Assembly (NCBI RefSeq): GCF_029407905.1
Contig: NC_073626.1
Coordinates: forward strand, 81,805,482 to 81,869,481
Reading direction: 5' to 3'
DNA: 64,000 nt
DNA from: Bubalus kerabau
Lineage: Eukaryota > Chordata > Mammalia > Artiodactyla > Bovidae
The translations under genes were made by a program, and so were the position numbers. Below the pieces are notes generated by a model. The model worked only from the letters and a program-made list of their open reading frames with translations. It did no database searches and was not told where the DNA came from. Position 1 is the first letter of the stretch, and each line of letters opens with the position of its first letter. Below, piece by piece: positions 33,799-45,060 of this stretch.

Positions 33799-36630
33799 TG
33801 AAAACAAAACTCCAGACCAAGTAATGAGTACATGAAGAAATTTAAAAGGAAATCAGAAAATACCTTAAGACAAGTAAAAATAAAAACACAACTTCCCAAA
33901 ATCTATGCGATGCAGCAAAAACAGTTCTAAGAGGGAAATTTATAGTGATACAGGCCTACCTCAAGAAACAAGAAAAATTAGAAATAAACCTAATATAACT
34001 TCTAAAGTAATCTGTAAAAGAATAAACAAAGCCCAAAGTCACCAGAAAAAAAAAAAAAAAAACAGATTCAGAGAGAGAATGAACAACAGAGAAACAAAAA
34101 AATAATATAGAGGCCAAAAAAAAAAAAGATCAGTGAAACCAAGAGCTGTTTTTTTTTTAAAGATAAAATTCATAAGGGTCATCAATAAAAACACAGGATC
34201 CAAGTAAACTGAAAAAGAAACGAGTCAATATAATGGAGATAAGATGGGTAAGTTTCTAGAACTATACAATCTTCCAAGATGATTGTAATCAGGAAGAAAC
34301 AGACAATCTAAACAGATCAATCAATAGTAGTAACACTGAATTTGTAATTAAAAAATACCTCCCAGCAAACACAAGTCCAGGATCAGACAGCTTCACAGGA
34401 GAATTGTACCAAACATTTATAAAAGAAATACCTTTCTCAAACTCATTTTTATGAGACCCTCATACCAAAATCAGTTCAACATCCCTGATGAAGAGAGATG
34501 CAAAAGTCCTCAAAGAAATATTAAGCAAACTGAATTCAACAATACATTAAAAGGATCATACACCATTATTAAGTTGGATTTATCCCAAGGATACAAGGGA
34601 GATTGAAGCTCCACAAGTTAGTCAATGTGATATGTCATATTAACAAACAGTTAAAATCATATGATTATATCGATTGTTGCAGAAAAAGTATTTGACAAAG
34701 TTCAACATCTATTAATGATAAAAACTCTCAACAAAGTGGGTATAGTGGGAATGTACCTCAACATAATAAAAAACAAACCACGTCATACTCAATGGTGAAA
34801 AACTGAAAACATTTTTTCTAAGATCAGGAACAAGCAAAGGATGTCTACTCTTGTCACTTTTATTCAATATAAGAGCAATTAGGCAAGAAAAAACTAAAAG
34901 GCATCCAAATTGGAAAGAAAGAAGTAACACTGTCACTATTTGAAGATGACATAATACAATATATATGAAACCCTAACAAAAACTATAAGAACTAATAAAT
35001 GCATTCAGTACAATTGCAGGATACATGACATACAGAAGTCTGTTGTTTTTCTATACACTAATAATGAACTTTCAGAGAAAGCAAGAAAATAGTCCAGTTT
35101 AAAATCACACGAAATATACTAAGGCACCTAGAAAGAACCTTAACTAAGGAAGTGAAAGGCCTATGTTCTGAAAACTATAAAACATTAGGGACAAGTTGAA
35201 GATGATACAAAAAAATGGAAAGATATTTCATGTTCATAGATTGGAAGAATTAATATTGTCAAATGTTCATACTAACCAAAGCAATCTACAGATTTAGTGA
35301 AATATCTATCAAAATGCCCAGGGCATTTTTCACATAAGTAGAACAAATCATCCTAAAATTTATATAGAACCACAAAAGTCCCCAAATACCCAAAGAAATG
35401 TTGAGAAAAAGAACAAAACTGGAGGATCACACTCCCTGACTTCAGACTATACTTCAAAGCTATAGTAACTGAAACAGTATGGTATTGGCACAAAAACAGA
35501 TATATAAATCAAGGGGGACAGAATAAAGAGCCCAGAAATAAACTCACACAGTTTGGATCAATTAATCTACAACAAACGAAGCAAGAATTTACAATGGGGA
35601 AAAGACAGGCTTTTCAGTAAGTGCTGCTGGTAAAACTGGACAGCTACATGTAAAAGAATAAATTAGAGTATTTTCTCACATCATATACATAAATAAACTC
35701 AAAATGGATTAAACCAAAATGTAAGACCAGAAACCATAAAACTCTGAGAAGAATACACTGAACAATCTTTGACATAAACAGTAATATTTGGATCTGTCTT
35801 TAAAGTGAAGGAAACAAAAGCAAAAACAAACAAATGGGACCTAGTTAAACTTAAGAGCTTTTGCAGAGCAAAGAAAACCATCAACAAAATAAAAAGTCAA
35901 TCTACTGAATGAAAGAAAATATTTCCAAATGACATGACTGATAAGGAGTTAATATCCAAAATATATATGAAGAGCTCATACAATTAAATATTTAAAGAAG
36001 CAATTAAAAATGGACAAAAGATAAGAACAGACATTTTTCCAAAGAAGATATATAGATGGCCAACAGGTACATGTAAAGATGCTTAACAGTGCTAGTCAGA
36101 GAAATTCAAATCAAAACCACAATGAGATATCACCTCATACCTGTCAGAATGGCTACCATCAAAAAGTATACAAATTACAAATGTTGGCGAGGATGTAAAG
36201 AAAAGGGAACCCTAATATAACATTGGTGGGATGATAAATTAGCACAACTACTAATGGTTGTGCATATGGAAACCACTAATGGTTTCCATAGTGCAACCAC
36301 TATGGAAAATGACATGGAGGTTCCTCAGAAAACTAAAAGTAGAACATATGATTCATCAATTCCATTCCTGGGTGCATATCCAAAGAAAACAAAACCATAA
36401 TTTGAAAAGATGCCTGTTCATAGCAGCTTTATTTATTATAATAGCTAAGATATGGAAGCAGCCTAAGCGTCCATCTATAGATGAATGGATAAACGGAATA
36501 TTACTCAGTCATGAAAAAGAATGAAAATTTGCATTTGTGACATATGGCATTTGCAATAACTTGGATGGATCTGCAGAGTATTATGCTTAGTGAGATATAT
36601 AAGACAGAGAAAGACAAATACTGTATGTTA

Positions 36631-37088
36631 TTCAGTTCAGTTCGGTTTAGTCGCTCAGTCGTGTCTGACTCTTTGCGACCCATGAATGGCAGCACACCAG
36701 GGAGTTCACCCAAACTCACGTCCATCGAGTCAGTGATGCCATCCAGCCATCTCATCCTCTGTAGTCCCTTTCTCCTCCTGCCCCCAATCCCTCCCAGCAT
36801 CAGAGTCTTTTCCAATGAGTCAACTCTTCGCATGAGGTGGCCAAAGTACTGGAGTTTCAGCCTCAGCATCATTCCTTCCAAAGAAATCCCAGGGCTGATC
36901 TCCTTCAGAATGGACTGGTTGGATCTCCTTGCAGTCCAAGGGACTCTCAAGAGTCTTCTCCAACACCACAGTTCAAAAGCATCAATTCTTCGGTGCTCAG
37001 CCTTCTTCACAGTCCAACTCTCACATCCATACATGACCACAGGAAAAACCATAGCCTTGATTAGATGGACCTTTGTTGGCAAAGTAAT
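36631..37088 (-). mobile_element. BovB LINE 3' part, minus strand, within the L1 3' UTR
   Basis: Starts CAGTTCAGTTCGGTTTAGTC and runs in reverse to GGACCTTTGTTGGCAAAGTA. On the minus strand it preserves a long open piece (VFPVVMYGCESWTVKKAEHR ... MRRVDSLEKTLMLGGIGGR), so it is one of the less decayed copies. It splits the L1 phrase TACTGTATGTTA / TTACTTGTATATGAAATC. Confidence 0.94.
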
Positions 37089-37411
37089 GTAAGTTATTAC
37101 TTGTATATGAAATCTAAAGAATAAAACGAATGAATATAACAAAACAGAAGTAGACTCACAGATATATGGAACAAACTAGTGGTTGCCAATGGGAGGAGAG
37201 AAAGCAGGAGGAGCAAAACAGGGGTAGGGGATTAGAGGTACAAATACTATGTATAAAATAAATAAGCTGCACAGGTACGCTGTACAGCACAAGGAATACA
37301 GTACAATATTTTATGATGACTTTAAATGGGCTACAGTCTATAAAAATATTGAATCACTCTTATACACCTGAAACATATAATGTAAATCAACTGTACTTAA
37401 ATTTAAAAAGT

Positions 37412-37739
37412 AAATTAAAATGATATAGAAGATAGAAGAAAAATACAAGCACGTCACATATTGGGATACCAATGCTACTGTGGCATATTTTGGGAAATGC
37501 CTGAATTCAGATACCATGCTCTTATTTTACCATTCTAGAATACTATATTGGAGAAGGCAATATGAAGCTTGATCATATACATAATCAAATTTGATTCACA
37601 TGTTAGTCCTGTGATAATGTGTACTTTTACACCGAGGAACAATGTAAGATCTATTTTTTATTGTGGGCTGTAGTCAAAAAGATGAAAAGTCACTGTTTTA
37701 AGCTATTTTAAATGTTTGTTCTTGATGTTACCTGCAGGC
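37412..37739. other. Short non-repetitive stretch
   Basis: AT-rich, nothing recognised between the L1 3' end and the split MIR. Confidence 0.4.
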
Positions 37740-37907
37740 AAAAGCAACTCTGATGAGCAATTTAAATCATCTCATTTAATCTCAAACTACTGTATTGATT
37801 AGGTTTTAGTATCCTGTCTTAAAGATGAAAAAACTAGGGCTCAGAAATACTAAGTTGCCCAACATAATACAGTAAGTATTGTAATATAAAACAGGAATTT
37901 GAATACA
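37740..37907 (-). mobile_element. MIR SINE, left part, interrupted by a BovB
   Basis: Reverse MIR: TCATCTCATTTAATCTCAAA, AGATGAAAAAACTAGGGCTC, CTAAGTTGCCCAACATAATA and GGAATTTGAATACAGGG. The missing end resumes at 38,838-38,880 (AAGGCCCACTGTCTTAACTG). Confidence 0.78.
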
Positions 37908-38585
37908 GGGAGAAATATCAATAACCTCAGATATGCAGATGACACCACCCTTATGGCAGAAAGTGAAGAGGAACTAAAAAGCCTCTTGATGAAAGTGAAA
38001 GAGGAGAGTGAAAAAGTTGGCTTAAAGCTCAAAATTCAGAAAACGAAGATCATGGCATCTGGTCCCATCACTTCATGGGAAATAGATGGGGAAACAGTGG
38101 AAACAGTGTCAGACTTTATTTTTCTGGGCTCCAAAATCACTGCAGATGGTGACTGCAGCCATGAAATTAAAAGACGCTTACTCCTTGGAAGGAAAGTTAT
38201 GACCAACCTAGATAGCATATTGAAAAGCAGAGACATTACTTTGCCAACAAAGGTCCATCTAGTCAAGGCTATGGTTTTTCCTGTGGTCATGTATGGATGT
38301 GAGAGTTGGACTGTGAAGAAGGCTGAGCACCGAAGAATTGATGCTTTTGAACTGTGGTGTTGGAGAAGACTCTTGAGAGTCCCTTGGACTGCAAGGAGAT
38401 CCAACCAGTCCATTCTGAAGGAGAGCAGCCCTGGGATTTCTTTGGAAGGAATGATGCTAAAGCTGAAACTCCAGTTCTTTGGCCACCTCATGCGAAGAGT
38501 TGACTCACTGGAAAAGACCCTGATGCTGGGAGGGATTAGGGGCAGGAGCACAACAGAGGATGAGATGGCTGGATGGCATCACTGA
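37908..38585 (+). pseudogene. BovB reverse transcriptase C-terminal fragment, best preserved copy
   Basis: Continuous frame from GRNINNLRYADDTTLMAES (YADD catalytic box) through EIKRRLLLGRKVMTNLDSIL, VVMYGCESWTVKKAEHR and IDAFELWCWRRLLRVPW to the thumb region LMRRVDSLEKTLMLGGI. After GGIRGR the frame shifts: a short deletion replaces the Arg-rich segment seen in other copies, and it stops at 38,585, about 40 codons before the usual end. Endonuclease and the N-terminal RT are missing. It is therefore a dead fragment, but its few lesions suggest a recent arrival. Confidence 0.85.
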
Positions 38586-38704
38586 CTCGATGGACGTGAG
38601 TCTGAGTGAACTCCGGGAGTTGGTGACAGACAGGGAGGCCTGGCGTGCTGCGATTCATGGGGTAGCAAAGAGTTGGACACGACTGAGCGACTGATCTGAT
38701 CTGA
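37908..38704 (+). mobile_element. Young-looking BovB LINE inside a MIR
   Basis: 5'-truncated at GGGAGAAATATCAATAACCT and complete at the 3' end, with the repeated tail CTGATCTGATCTGAT instead of the GAACTGAACTGA tail of other copies. Its reading frame is open for about 226 codons (next entry), the best preserved in the window. Confidence 0.95.
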
Positions 38705-38837
38705 TACCTGGTTCTGGAGAAGGCAATGGCACCCAACTCCAGTACTCTTGCCTGGAGAATCCCAGGGACGGAGGAGCCTGGTGGGCTGGCATCTGTGACT
38801 GAAGTGACTTAGCAGCAGCAGCAGCATACCTGGTTCT
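38704..38837 (+). mobile_element. Bov-A monomer SINE with perfect 12-bp target duplication
   Basis: Insert 38,716-38,825: GGAGAAGGCAATGGCACCCA to GACTGAAGTGACTTAG and an (AGC)n tail. ATACCTGGTTCT flanks it at 38,704-38,715 and 38,826-38,837. It landed at the 3' edge of the BovB above, so it is the last of three nested events (MIR, BovB, Bov-A). Confidence 0.93.
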
Positions 38838-39120
38838 AAGGCCCACTGTCTTAACTGCTATATCCGACAACCTCCCTACATAATGCAAAAGCCCCCTTAT
38901 TGCAGGTTTGTTCTGGGCCAGGCATTAAACTGAAGACTTTTCCCACCTTACCTTGCTTAGGGCGTGCAACAACTCTAGGAGATCAGTTTGATTATCTGCC
39001 TTTTGTAAGTGAGGAAACAGACATACTAAGATCTTTAGTAACTCTCCAAGGTCAGCCAGGTAGCAGGTGACAGAGAACTGAATCCAAATCAGTGGACTCC
39101 AAGCATTCCCACTATGATCC
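38838..39120 (-). mobile_element. Rest of the split MIR, then a second MIR
   Basis: 38,838-38,880 completes the MIR begun at 37,740. A separate reverse MIR follows at about 38,905-39,120: TTCTGGGCCAGGCATTAAAC, GTAAGTGAGGAAACAGACAT, CTCCAAGGTCAGCCAGGTAG and GAACTGAATCCAAATCAGTG. Confidence 0.78.
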
Positions 39121-39861
39121 CTTAGAGAGTTACCTAAGGGCAAATCAGATTTTTTGGGTCCTGAAGTTTATACAGGTTGGGGTAGAAAACTAAAAAATTT
39201 TCTATGCAAAATTACTCAGAGAAAATTATGTAGTCTTGCAAAGGCACCTGAAGATTATTCCTGGTAATTCTGCCCGTAAGCCATAGATGTTGCACTTGCT
39301 TTACATTCATGATTTGTATTGTAACTAACTTTTATGTTCATTAGAGCCTTTTGGAATGTGGCTTCCAAACTCAGCAAGGTAAGTACAATTTTCCCAAGAT
39401 CAAAGAATCAGAAATAGTTGTTTGAGAAGGGACAGTTTCAGTTTGATTCTTTATCTTAAATGTCTTTAAAACCCTAAAACAAACAAACAAAAAAAATTTA
39501 CATTCTTTGGTAATAAAATATCAAAACCAAAATGGCTTCTGCTCAGGCTTTGTTGCTGTCAGCGTGACCTCACCCAAGTTCCATTTCACTAAGCTTCAGT
39601 CTACTCAATTTTAGACTTGGGGGGGGCGGATTAATTAGTTGATCATTAATTTCCTTTCCACCATGAACATTCTAGGGACCTAATTGAGCAGAGGAACGAA
39701 TAAACCACTGGCTGCTTGAGTGAACTTGCCATCCATTCAGCTGTAACAGTTGAGCTGTTGGTGAATAGGGTTTTTGAAATTCCAATCAGCTAATTAGCAT
39801 CTTTTGTTATTGCAAAGAGTTGTACAGGGAATCAGGACCCATCTACTGGAAGTTTAAAAGA
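39121..39861. other. Non-repetitive intergenic DNA
   Basis: No gene seen. Short simple tracts: an (AAAC)n-like stretch at about 39,476-39,496 and eight G near 39,620. Confidence 0.4.
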
Positions 39862-39985
39862 TGAATATGTTAATTAACTTGATTGTGGTGATTATTGCAC
39901 AATGTATGTGTATATCAAAACATCAAGTTGTACACCTTAAATATATATAATTGTCAGTTATAGCTCAATAAAGCTGGGGAGAAAA
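39862..39985 (+). mobile_element. Old L1 3' end fragment
   Basis: TTGATTGTGGTGATTATTGC, then ATCAAGTTGTACACCTTAAA and TATAGCTCAATAAAGCTGGG: the last 120 bp of an old L1 3' UTR including its own poly(A) signal. Confidence 0.82.
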
Positions 39986-40347
39986 AAGAGGTAGAGGGTC
40001 ATAGCTCTACAAGGCAGCTTTATTGCTTTCTGATTATTTTCCTGGAGCCTCTTGAGAGCTGATGCATCAGTGTGGGAAGGAGACAGCACAGTCTTCAGGC
40101 TGCAGGAAGCCATCAGATAGTTCTGGGCTCCATCCCTATCTTCATAGGCATTTTTTCTCAATGTTATATTAACCAGTGGACATGGTCTTAAAGTATTATC
40201 TAAGTTTCTGGGATTATACCCTAAGCACATAGCACTCTTCAAGGGCCATTCCTCCAAGCTCTTTCCTTCTCCACAGAACTCCCCTTAAAGGAAAAGAGGC
40301 AGAAAGTGTGGTAAAGGGAGAGGCAGGGAGGGAGACCCCTAACAAAT
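39986..40347. other. Non-repetitive intergenic DNA
   Basis: Nothing recognised; a 99-residue reverse open frame at 39,958-40,257 has no support. Confidence 0.35.
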
Positions 40348-40648
40348 GATCCTAACCACTGCTGCTGCTGCTGCTAAGTCGATTCAGTTGTGTCTGACTC
40401 TGTGCGACCCCGTAGACGGCAGCCTACCAGGCTTCCCGTCCCTGGGATTCTCCAGGCAAGAACATTGGAGTGGGTTGCCATTTCCTTCTCCAATGCATGA
40501 AAGTGGAAAGTGAAAGTAGGAAGTCACTGGGTCATGTCCGACTCTCAGTGACCCCTTGGACTGCAGCCTACCAGGCTCCTCCATCCATGGGATTTTCCAG
40601 GCAAGAGTACTGGAGTGGGTTGCCATTGCCTTCTCCGGATCCTAACCA
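40348..40648 (-). mobile_element. Bov-A2 SINE with perfect 11-bp target duplication
   Basis: Insert 40,359-40,637, full dimer in reverse, from the (GCT)n-like tail CTGCTGCTGCTGCTGCTAAG to GGTTGCCATTGCCTTCTCCG. GATCCTAACCA flanks it at 40,348-40,358 and 40,638-40,648. Confidence 0.96.
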
Positions 40649-40806
40649 TGCACCCTGTCAAACCTGAATAACTGCAGCCATGGCGTCCTCAATGATCCTA
40701 GGATCTAAGTCAAAACCAAAGTCTCGAAGTTGCATATTCCTAATATCTCTCGCATGTTCGTTCTTTGACTTGTTAATATTAAAATTATTTTAAAATAGAT
40801 ACCATT

Positions 40807-41016
40807 GACTTCCCTGGTGGCTCAGATGGTAAAGCGTCTGCTTGCAATGCAGGAGACCCGGGTTTGACCCCTGGGTTGGGAAGATCCCCTGGAGAAGGAA
40901 ATGGCAACCCACTCCAGCACTCTTGCCTGGAAAATCTCATGGACAGAGGAGCCTGGTAGGCTACAGTCTATGCGGTCGCAAAGAGTTGGACACGACTGAG
41001 CAGCTTCACTTTCACT
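40807..41016 (+). mobile_element. Full-length Bov-tA SINE
   Basis: GACTTCCCTGGTGGCTCAGA, GCAATGCAGGAGACCCGGGT, the body and GACACGACTGAGCAGCTTCA. Head and body are both complete; flanking duplication is not clear. Confidence 0.94.
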
Positions 41017-41049
41017 ATTGCTAAAAAGAGTAACCTGCATAACTATATT

Positions 41050-41232
41050 CCAGGTGCTTTTCATACATATTATACCACCTTATAAGCCAAGCAGATTTGC
41101 CTGTGTCCACCTTATGGATAATGGAAACGAAGTTCAGAGAAGTAAAGTATTAACTTACCCAAGGTCAACAGCTAATAAATAGCAGTACTGGAATCTGAAC
41201 ATGCCTGTATCTTCCTATCATATCACTTTGCT
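41050..41232 (-). mobile_element. MIR SINE
   Basis: CCAGGTGCTTTTCATACATA, CTTATGGATAATGGAAACGA, TTAACTTACCCAAGGTCAAC and TACTGGAATCTGAACATGCC match reverse MIR. Confidence 0.8.
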
Positions 41233-41939
41233 TTCCCTGTATTGCTTATAATGTTATTTTATTGCCTTTCAACCCAATAAATAGAGTATAAGTTTCTCAT
41301 AGGAGCTGTTTCAAATGAAGCTTGTAATATTAAATCGTCTGGTACAGGCCCTCATTCAACATGTGTTAGAAAATTAAAAAAAAAAAAAAAGTCCAACAGG
41401 AGAAATATATTGTTGAAAATCAATGACTGCAGTCAGACCAACAAAGAATTCAAGCTATAAAAAGTGCAAATGGTAGTTACAGGCTGATCATGAAAAGGAC
41501 AGTCTGACTGGGAAGTCACATTTTCAAGCTATTCCTCTATATTGGCAGCCTTTCAAAGACACAGAACTCCTAAATGCATTAGTATAAGGAAGGCTGTGAT
41601 AACACCACAGTCAGCTGTGAAAAATGAGTTTAACAGTGATTGACAGATAAGTAGACTTGAAGTAGCAAATTGCTAAAAAGATCAGCCCAGAACTGAGAAA
41701 CACAGAATGATACCTCAGTGCGGGTTAAGCGAGAATGAGTTGACTTCTCCATTGCTACAGCCACTTTGGGGGAATCAGTCAATTTTCTTAAACTTCTCAG
41801 AACCAGCAGGGATATCTATACCAGATAAGGTTAAACTTCTCCTTGAAGTAGCACCTGGACAATGCTCACTACCATAGAACATCACCTTTGAGTCTAAATC
41901 ACTTCTGTATTCTGTATATAATTCTTTTGCTCCCTCAGA
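41233..41939. other. Non-repetitive intergenic DNA
   Basis: Contains a ~16-bp A run near 41,375-41,390 with no recognisable element before it. No gene. Confidence 0.4.
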
Positions 41940-42118
41940 AGGATTTCCAGGTGGCTCAGTGGTAAAGAATCTGCCTGCCAGTGCAGGGTCAGGAAGATCC
42001 CAAGCAGAAGGAAACAGCAACACATTCCAGTATTCTTGTCATGGAAAATTCTATGGACAGAGGAACCTGGTGGGCTATACAGTTCATTGGGTTTCAAAGA
42101 GTAAGACACAACTGAGCA
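41940..42118 (+). mobile_element. Bov-tA SINE, somewhat decayed
   Basis: GGATTTCCAGGTGGCTCAGT, AATCTGCCTGCCAGTGCAGG, then the body and GTAAGACACAACTGAGC. The B-box part is shortened. Its tail runs straight into a microsatellite. Confidence 0.88.
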
Positions 42119-42131
42119 TGCATGCATGCAT

Positions 42132-42171
<40 letters not shown>
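42117..42171. repeat. (TGCA)n-(CA)n microsatellite
   Basis: CATGCATGCATGCATGCG leads into about 19 CA units ending at 42,171. It grew from the SINE tail and is probably length-polymorphic. Confidence 0.95.
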
Positions 42172-42173
<2 letters not shown>

Positions 42174-43030
42174 CATCAGGAAGATAGGAGACTGGTTTTT
42201 AAACAGTGATATAATGTTGAGCCCTTGGTAGAGCTCTGTAATTTTCAGGAAACAGTTTGGGGTTGCCTCTGAAAAAGAGAATTAACAGTGTCTGGGCTCC
42301 ATTTATGCACAAGACTTTGCTTTTACTCATAGTGGACATCGCTAATCAATCACCAATATCTTCTGTTGAACTTCAGTATTTTTCAACACAGCAATCTAGA
42401 CAACCCTGACTAATTAGGCACTTGTGAAGTAAGCTAAGTCATAAAAACAAGAGCCTCATGCCTATTTTATTAACAACTTTACACACAAAACTTAAAGAGT
42501 ATTTATTGTTGAATGAATGAATGTTATGGCTGACATACCAATTCTCTCAAATCTGGACTCATTGATCATATTTCTTAGAAGATCACAGGATTTCAGAATC
42601 ATATGATCTAATCTCCTTGCAATCATCTTTGGAATCCAAGCTTTCTAACTCCCAGCATTGTATTTCTTATACTCCACATGAAAAGAAATTCTCTTCCTTT
42701 TAAAGAAGGAGTTATCTTGTAAATAGAGAATAGACAGTTTTCTGAGTGGGTCAGGGCTTGTGTTTTGGAACGTTTTAATCAGAGAGCATATATTAAATGT
42801 AAGGTGATCCCCAAAAACCCCTAGTCTGGAATATACATATAAGTACACAGGAAGGTAATTTGATATATAAACTTAAAGTTTCAACAAATCATCTTGCAGC
42901 TTTCAGCTGCAGGGAAATGATTAATTTAACAATAACTGAACAAGGGAAAGTTCTCTACACCTATATTCTATGTTGAAGGCTGTCAAAGCTGTGTATTCAT
43001 TCCTTGTCCTTAACTTTGCAAACTGATGCC
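42172..43030. other. Non-repetitive intergenic DNA, short L2-like trace
   Basis: GTATTTATTGTTGAATGAAT near 42,500 resembles the tail of an L2 3' end. Otherwise nothing recognised. Confidence 0.35.
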
Positions 43031-43544
43031 TGTTGACTAAAAAAGACGTACAACTTGAGAGTTGTGAATTAAGTTTTATTTGGGGCAAAATGAGGACTGC
43101 AGCCCAGGAGACAGAACCTTAGGTAGCTCTAAGAGACTGCTCCAAAGAGGCATGGGGGAAGGTCAACATATAAGATTTTGGTGAAGGGGAGTTCAACGTA
43201 ATCAAGTGCTTACTTTACAAAAGGTTCTCCACTAGTCACAAGGAGCTGATGTCACCATGAAGGGATTTAGTGATTTCTTAGATATGAAGAGATGCAAGGG
43301 CTGGGATCATGAAATTAGTTCCTGAAAATGTTTAACTATCTAAAGACCTGTTCCACCAGATTCCCTGGAGCATAGAGTGCTTCTCTCCAATACCCCTGGA
43401 GTTCAGACTCCCTCTGGGGGTGTTGAAGGTCAACAGCGGCAGCAGGGCAAGGTTCAATTTCCCCAGAGGCAGATGGCAAATGCCCTCATTGTTGTTGTTC
43501 AGTCACAGGCAAATGCTCTTGGAAGTGCCAATTTGTAGTTGACA
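43031..43544 (-). mobile_element. LTR, minus strand, left arm of an inverted pair
   Basis: Read on the minus strand it starts TGTCAACTACAAATTGGCAC and ends GTCTTTTTTAGTCAACA. AATAAA lies in the reversed phrase AAGTTTTATTTGGGGCAAAA. It aligns along nearly its whole length with the plus-strand LTR at 43,904. Flanks TGCC and TGTC may be a decayed 4-bp duplication. No retroviral genes adjoin it. Confidence 0.7.
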
Positions 43545-43903
43545 TGTCAATGAGGTGGTTGTATTTGGAACGCCAACCTCAAAAGAGCCCTTTGACCAAA
43601 GTCAATCCAAAATGAGGAAGGAAAGCCAAGTGTTCATCTGTGATGACTTTTTCCTCAAACATATTATTCAAAGAGCATCATTTTGTCCACCTGCTCAGAA
43701 CACAGGAGGATGAGAGTGTAGATTTCAGTATTTTTTTTCAACTTCTTTTTCTTACTTAGATATAAAGTTCCTATTACCTTACACTGATCTTGAGAAGACA
43801 CAGTCATTGGTCTACAAAAAAAATTCTTCCACACAAGTTGAATCGTCTGTCTCCCTTTCCCCATTCTTGTTTTCTTCCACAGATCCCCTTGCTGTCTTGG
43901 GAG
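43545..43903. other. Spacer between the inverted LTRs
   Basis: About 360 bp with no match to LTR interior genes that I can see; a T-rich and A-rich patch each. Small reverse open frames here have no support. Confidence 0.4.
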
Positions 43904-44562
43904 TGTCAAGGACAAACTGGCACTTGCCAAGGGCATTTGCCATCTGCCTCTTCGGGGGTTGAATCCTGTGAGGCTGCGGCTGTTGACCTTTGACACACCC
44001 TGAAGGGAGTTCAGGGTGGAGAAGGAGGCACACTGCTCCAGGAACTCTTTCAGTTCAGTTCAGTCACTCGGTCATGTCCAACTTTTTGTGACCCCATGGA
44101 CTGCAGCATGCCAGGCCTCCCTGTCCATCACCAGCTCCCAGAGTTTACTCAAACTCATGTCCATTGAGTCGGTGATGCCATCCAACCATCTCATCCTCTG
44201 TCATCCCTTTCTCCTGCCGCCTTCAATCTTTCTCAGCATCAGGAAATCTTTAGATAGTTAGATATTTTCAGCAACTGATCACATGATCCCAATCCTTGCA
44301 TCTCCTCATATCTAGAAAAGCACTAAATACCTTTATGGTGACATTAGCTTGTTGTGACTAGCAGAAAGACTTTTGTAAGATAAGTGCTTAATGGCGTGAA
44401 CACCCCTTCAGCAAAATCATATATATTGACCTCCCCCTACTACCTCTTTGGAGCAGTTTGTTAGAGCTCTCTGAAGTTCTGTCTCCAGGCTGCAGTCCTC
44501 ATTTTGCCCCAAATAAAACTTAACTCGAGACTTTCATGTCATGCATCTTTTTTAAGTCGACA
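43904..44562 (+). mobile_element. LTR, plus strand, right arm of an inverted pair
   Basis: Starts TGTCAAGGACAAACTGGCAC, ends CTTTTTTAAGTCGACA; AATAAA at 44,512-44,517. GGAG flanks it on both sides (4 bp). A BovB 3' end interrupts it at 44,051-44,243, so the LTR is older. Confidence 0.7.
44051..44243 (-). mobile_element. BovB 3' end inside the LTR
   Basis: CAGTTCAGTTCAGTCACTCG, GACTGCAGCATGCCAGGCCT, TTGAGTCGGTGATGCCATCC to TTTCTCAGCATCAGG. AACTCTTT before and AAATCTTT after may be its target duplication. Confidence 0.93.
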
Positions 44563-44639
44563 GGAGTAGGAGCAGAAAACTAAAGATCCTTCACTTGTCC
44601 AAGGATGATGGTTCCCATCATCTCCATGACTCCTCCTCT

Positions 44640-45060
44640 ATGTTCTCTTGACTTCAGCCTCACTGGCCTCCCTTTAACAGAGCAGGCACTGCTTTAGCCA
44701 TTCCTTCAGAAACAAGATTCTCCCAGATCCCCTTGGCTAATTCTCTCGTCTTCTCTAAGTCTTTGAATAAACATTACTTTCTCAATGAGGCCTTCCTGAA
44801 CTCCACATTTAAAATTGCAACCTTCAACCCAATTACCCAGCACTCTTAATCCCCTTTACTCTGCTACTTTCTCCGCCAAAGAACACATCACTCTCTAACA
44901 GTCTATAAAATGTACTTATTTGGTCTAATATATACTCTCTCATTCTGTACTCCAAGGTTAAAGATCTTTGTTTTGTTTACTGATGTTTTTTAACTCTCAG
45001 AAGAGTACTAAGGATATTATAGGTTTTCAAATACTTGATGATGAATAAATGAATGAATTC
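44640..45060 (+). mobile_element. L2 LINE 3' end
   Basis: TTTCTCAATGAGGCCTTCCT, CTTTGTTTTGTTTACTGATG and the tail GATGAATAAATGAATGAATT follow the L2 3' end. Diverged, as expected for an ancient family. Confidence 0.75.

Larger units (their letters stand above)
31459..37411 (+). mobile_element. Decayed L1 (ORF1 to 3' end) with nested insertions
   Basis: Collinear with L1: end of ORF1 (TTATTAGGGTTCCAGAAGGA at 31,687; GCACTGCAGGCCAGAAGGGA), the inter-ORF region (CAAAACATGGGGGAGGGGAG), ORF2 endonuclease (GATTTTAATACCCCACTTAC at 33,007), RT region (GGATCAGACAGCTTCACAGG; RT box decayed to FEDD at about 34,940), C-terminal ORF2 (ATGAGATATCACCTCATACC) and the 3' UTR ending near 37,411. No frame is intact. 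Insertions: L1 at 33,072-33,332 and 33,625-33,798, BovB at 36,631-37,088. Confidence 0.9.

Noticed and set aside
36501..37142. 213-residue minus-strand open frame
   Set aside because: It is the C-terminal part of a BovB reverse transcriptase fused to flanking L1 antisense; a LINE remnant, not a host gene.
43031..44562. Internal region of an endogenous retrovirus between paired LTRs
   Set aside because: The LTRs are inverted relative to each other and the 360-bp spacer has no retroviral coding text.
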